From contig WMKK01000004.1 of NCBI GenBank assembly GCA_012295225.1, forward strand, positions 292,759 to 356,758: DNA of 64,000 nt. The letters run 5' to 3'. The DNA is from Ostreococcus mediterraneus. Lineage: Eukaryota; Chlorophyta; Mamiellophyceae; Mamiellales; Bathycoccaceae. Made by a program: the position numbers and the translations under genes. The notes under the pieces were generated by a model. The model searched no databases. It had not been told where the DNA came from and worked only from the letters and a program-made list of their open reading frames with translations. Shown piece by piece: positions 62,241 through 64,000 of this stretch (the first letter of the stretch is position 1; the number at the start of each line of letters is the position of its first letter).

Positions 62241-63331
62241 GCGAATCAACTTTTTATCGAAATAATGATCGTATATTAGAAACAGTTAAGTCTGTGTAAA
62301 AATATAAAAACGCCATAAATGGCCGAAAACGCCACCAGTCCTGACTCCACGCTTCTTTGGGACTCCCCGGACGTGGAGCCACTTTCGGGTGTTTAAAATT
62401 TGTGAAAAACAACAGCAGCGACACCAGGGTGTGAAACGAAGCGACATGGATGACGAATCGACGATGAATGCAGCAGAAACACTTGAAACGATGACAATAC
62501 ACCTGCTCTCGGGGAATCAAGGACTTCTATAATGCCGATTTGCCGACAACGCGCGCCATCAACGTTGCAACTCTCGTCTGGTGCTGACACGAATGGACTT
62601 GTCACAAAACGCTCCGAACCCTAGTTAGGGTTTGGCCAAACCCTAACTAGGGTTTATCATTCGTGAATGCCGACATCATTCGAACATCAAACGCGCTTTC
62701 CGTCGAGCAGCGCGTGTGTGAAACGCTTTTTGTGCCTGATTTGAGCATCTGCTGTGGCGCGAACATCGAATCGATGCGTGTCGACGAGCATTTGGCGTCG
62801 ATGAATGTATGTAGGGCTTAGTTAAACCCTAACTAAACCCTATATAGGGTTTAGAGAGTTTGAGTTTCTGGTCTCAAAGGAAGGACAACTTCGTGATGTC
62901 GAATATAATGGGCGCACGTCTGAGCGATTCCATGACGCAAAACTGCCTGATTCATCTCACGTGGACNGCATACCATCGTTTTCGGGCGGTCATCCATCAT
63001 GGCGACTGGTCGTTTACGTCTGATTCACTCGTTTTCGCCACAAGAAGAGTTTTTCACGAATTTTCACAAGGTAAACCACGTCCGAAGTCGGAAACCGGCC
63101 GGACATGAACTCTGTAAAGTGCAATAGTTTAACTCTAGAACGCTCGTTCGCAGAATTCAAAAATCATCCACCCAAGATCCGGCGGAATGGTTCGGAGAGA
63201 TAATTGCTTATATGGCATACTATGTAATTGTATTGAGGCGAATTTCATATTATTCGACAGACATAAATAGATGTTAAATATAGCATACATGATTGATAAA
63301 AAGTGATTCGGCATGAGATTTAGCCACCCCC
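62241..63331. mobile_element. Family member of the 13081 transposon, left end cut
   Basis: The right end reads TCGGCATGAGATTTAGCCACC, the same terminus as 13081-17348. The left end starts within the repeat (CGAATCAACTTTTTATCGA at 62243) and lacks the outermost ~22 bases. Its interior matches 13100-13195, 15190-15610 and 16745-17310 of the larger copy in inverted order, without the two inner blocks. It carries AGGGTTTGGCCAAACCCT near 62632 and AAACCCTATATAGGGTTT near 62824. One N at 62966. No transposase. Confidence 0.75.
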
Positions 63332-64000
63332 TTGGATCGGAGATGATAATACTCCTATTGGGCGGAATTACTCTTATGCACACTTTGTATGCACTTTTCA
63401 GATATCACGACGCAACGCGAATTATCAAGATTTAAAAGCATACAAGTCAGCGAGAAGTTTTTTTAAGCCCATGTGGCGATTTTTAGCGCGATCGCCCGCG
63501 TCCTCGCGCGTCGACGGCGATTGGGAGAATGAGTTTGTATGCACTTGTGATGCGCTCGCAACACCACTTCAGGCGACGTGGTAGCGACGCGAGATGTCAT
63601 TAGTATAGCACATATCATACATTAATTACAAGTCTATATCATATTCTTTCATTTACACATCAAGGACTCGGCTCTTGGATTGGTTGTGCACGCGAAGACG
63701 GGAAGAGTAAATTGAGATCAATTTCACGCCCGTCGTCAACGTCATCCTCTTCACCTTCGGTTTCAACGACGTGTTCATCTCCAATGTCCATTTCGAACAC
63801 GCATTTCAAATAATCTTCTTAAATTTCAACCTTGAACGCTTCCGCGAGCTGTTCCTTTTCAATCCTTGCTGTGGTGGTTGCTCAAAGATGACCGTGTGAC
63901 ACGTCTCGAGTTGGTCACGCGTCAGCCTCTTAACGCGTTTGTGATGTCAAAGATCTCCAAAAGTATTCAAAAACTGAAGTCCGGTCGCTCGAAATTATTA
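63332..64000. other. Repeat tail with remains of an unidentified coding region
   Basis: 63355-63430 repeats the stretch right of the 13081 transposon. 63480-63545 repeats 61370-61440. On the minus strand between 63930 and 63660 coding-like frames occur, with an acidic tail (ETEGEEDDVDDGRE) and LNLLFPSSRA near the end; it is not an intact gene and no family was recognised. Confidence 0.4.

Noticed and set aside
63650-63960. Intact acidic-tailed gene at the right edge
   Set aside because: The frame is not continuous and there is no splice pattern that explains it; kept only as remains.

Overview
This is a compact nuclear window from a photosynthetic, probably single-celled, eukaryotic alga. 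The evidence is short GT-AG introns (about 40 to 100 nt), plastid-type transit peptides, geranylgeranyl reductase, a zeaxanthin-epoxidase-like enzyme, a nuclear copy of the cytochrome b6f subunit PetL, a plastid-type ClpP, and a large set of eukaryotic nuclear housekeeping genes. Plant-type telomere units (AAACCCT), a HAD protein resembling the plant PyrP2 family and a circularly permuted tRNA-Leu fit a prasinophyte-grade green alga or a primitive red alga best. The sequence alone does not decide the lineage.

Layout: 1-2600 is repeat-rich and holds a Mutator-like element (1652-2581) just upstream of a Nup62-like gene. 3.6-12.7 kb is gene-dense: zeaxanthin-epoxidase-like FAD enzyme, geranylgeranyl reductase, three RNA polymerase subunits (RPB9, RPB12, RPB3) within 2.2 kb, UTP6, a permuted tRNA-Leu(UAA) and a bacterial-type glucokinase. 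13.1-17.3 kb is a composite TIR transposon with at least two further insertions inside it. 18-36 kb holds LTV1, a GlpT-type plastid transporter, organellar YchF, E2F, SRP receptor alpha, a GT61-like glycosyltransferase, a TOG-domain protein, RFC1, KIN17, a PyrP2-like HAD protein and frataxin. 36.4-37.1 kb and 41.5-42.1 kb are small PIF/Harbinger-like elements flanking a small unknown gene and the SWR1-type remodeller. 43-54 kb holds a class I histone deacetylase, an unrecognised spliced gene, RAB11, eS28, PetL, ClpP, eL19 and BOP1. 54.0-55.3 kb is an element with TA flanks and an assembly gap. 55.4-62 kb holds a small plastid membrane protein, IMP dehydrogenase, a Mutator-like insertion in its upstream region, a PhyH-like dioxygenase, TGS1 and an RRM protein. 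62.2-64 kb is again transposon-derived.

Genes are often convergent with only 30-130 bp between stops. Several work in one process: ribosome production (UTP6, LTV1, BOP1, eS28, eL19, perhaps the RRM protein), RNA polymerase II (RPB3, RPB9, RPB12), chromatin and replication (SWR1, HDAC, RFC1, E2F, KIN17), and plastid function (pigment enzymes, PetL, GlpT-like carrier, glucokinase, ClpP). There is no operon structure. All gene models come from reading frames and splice motifs by eye; exon ends given are those that keep the frame.
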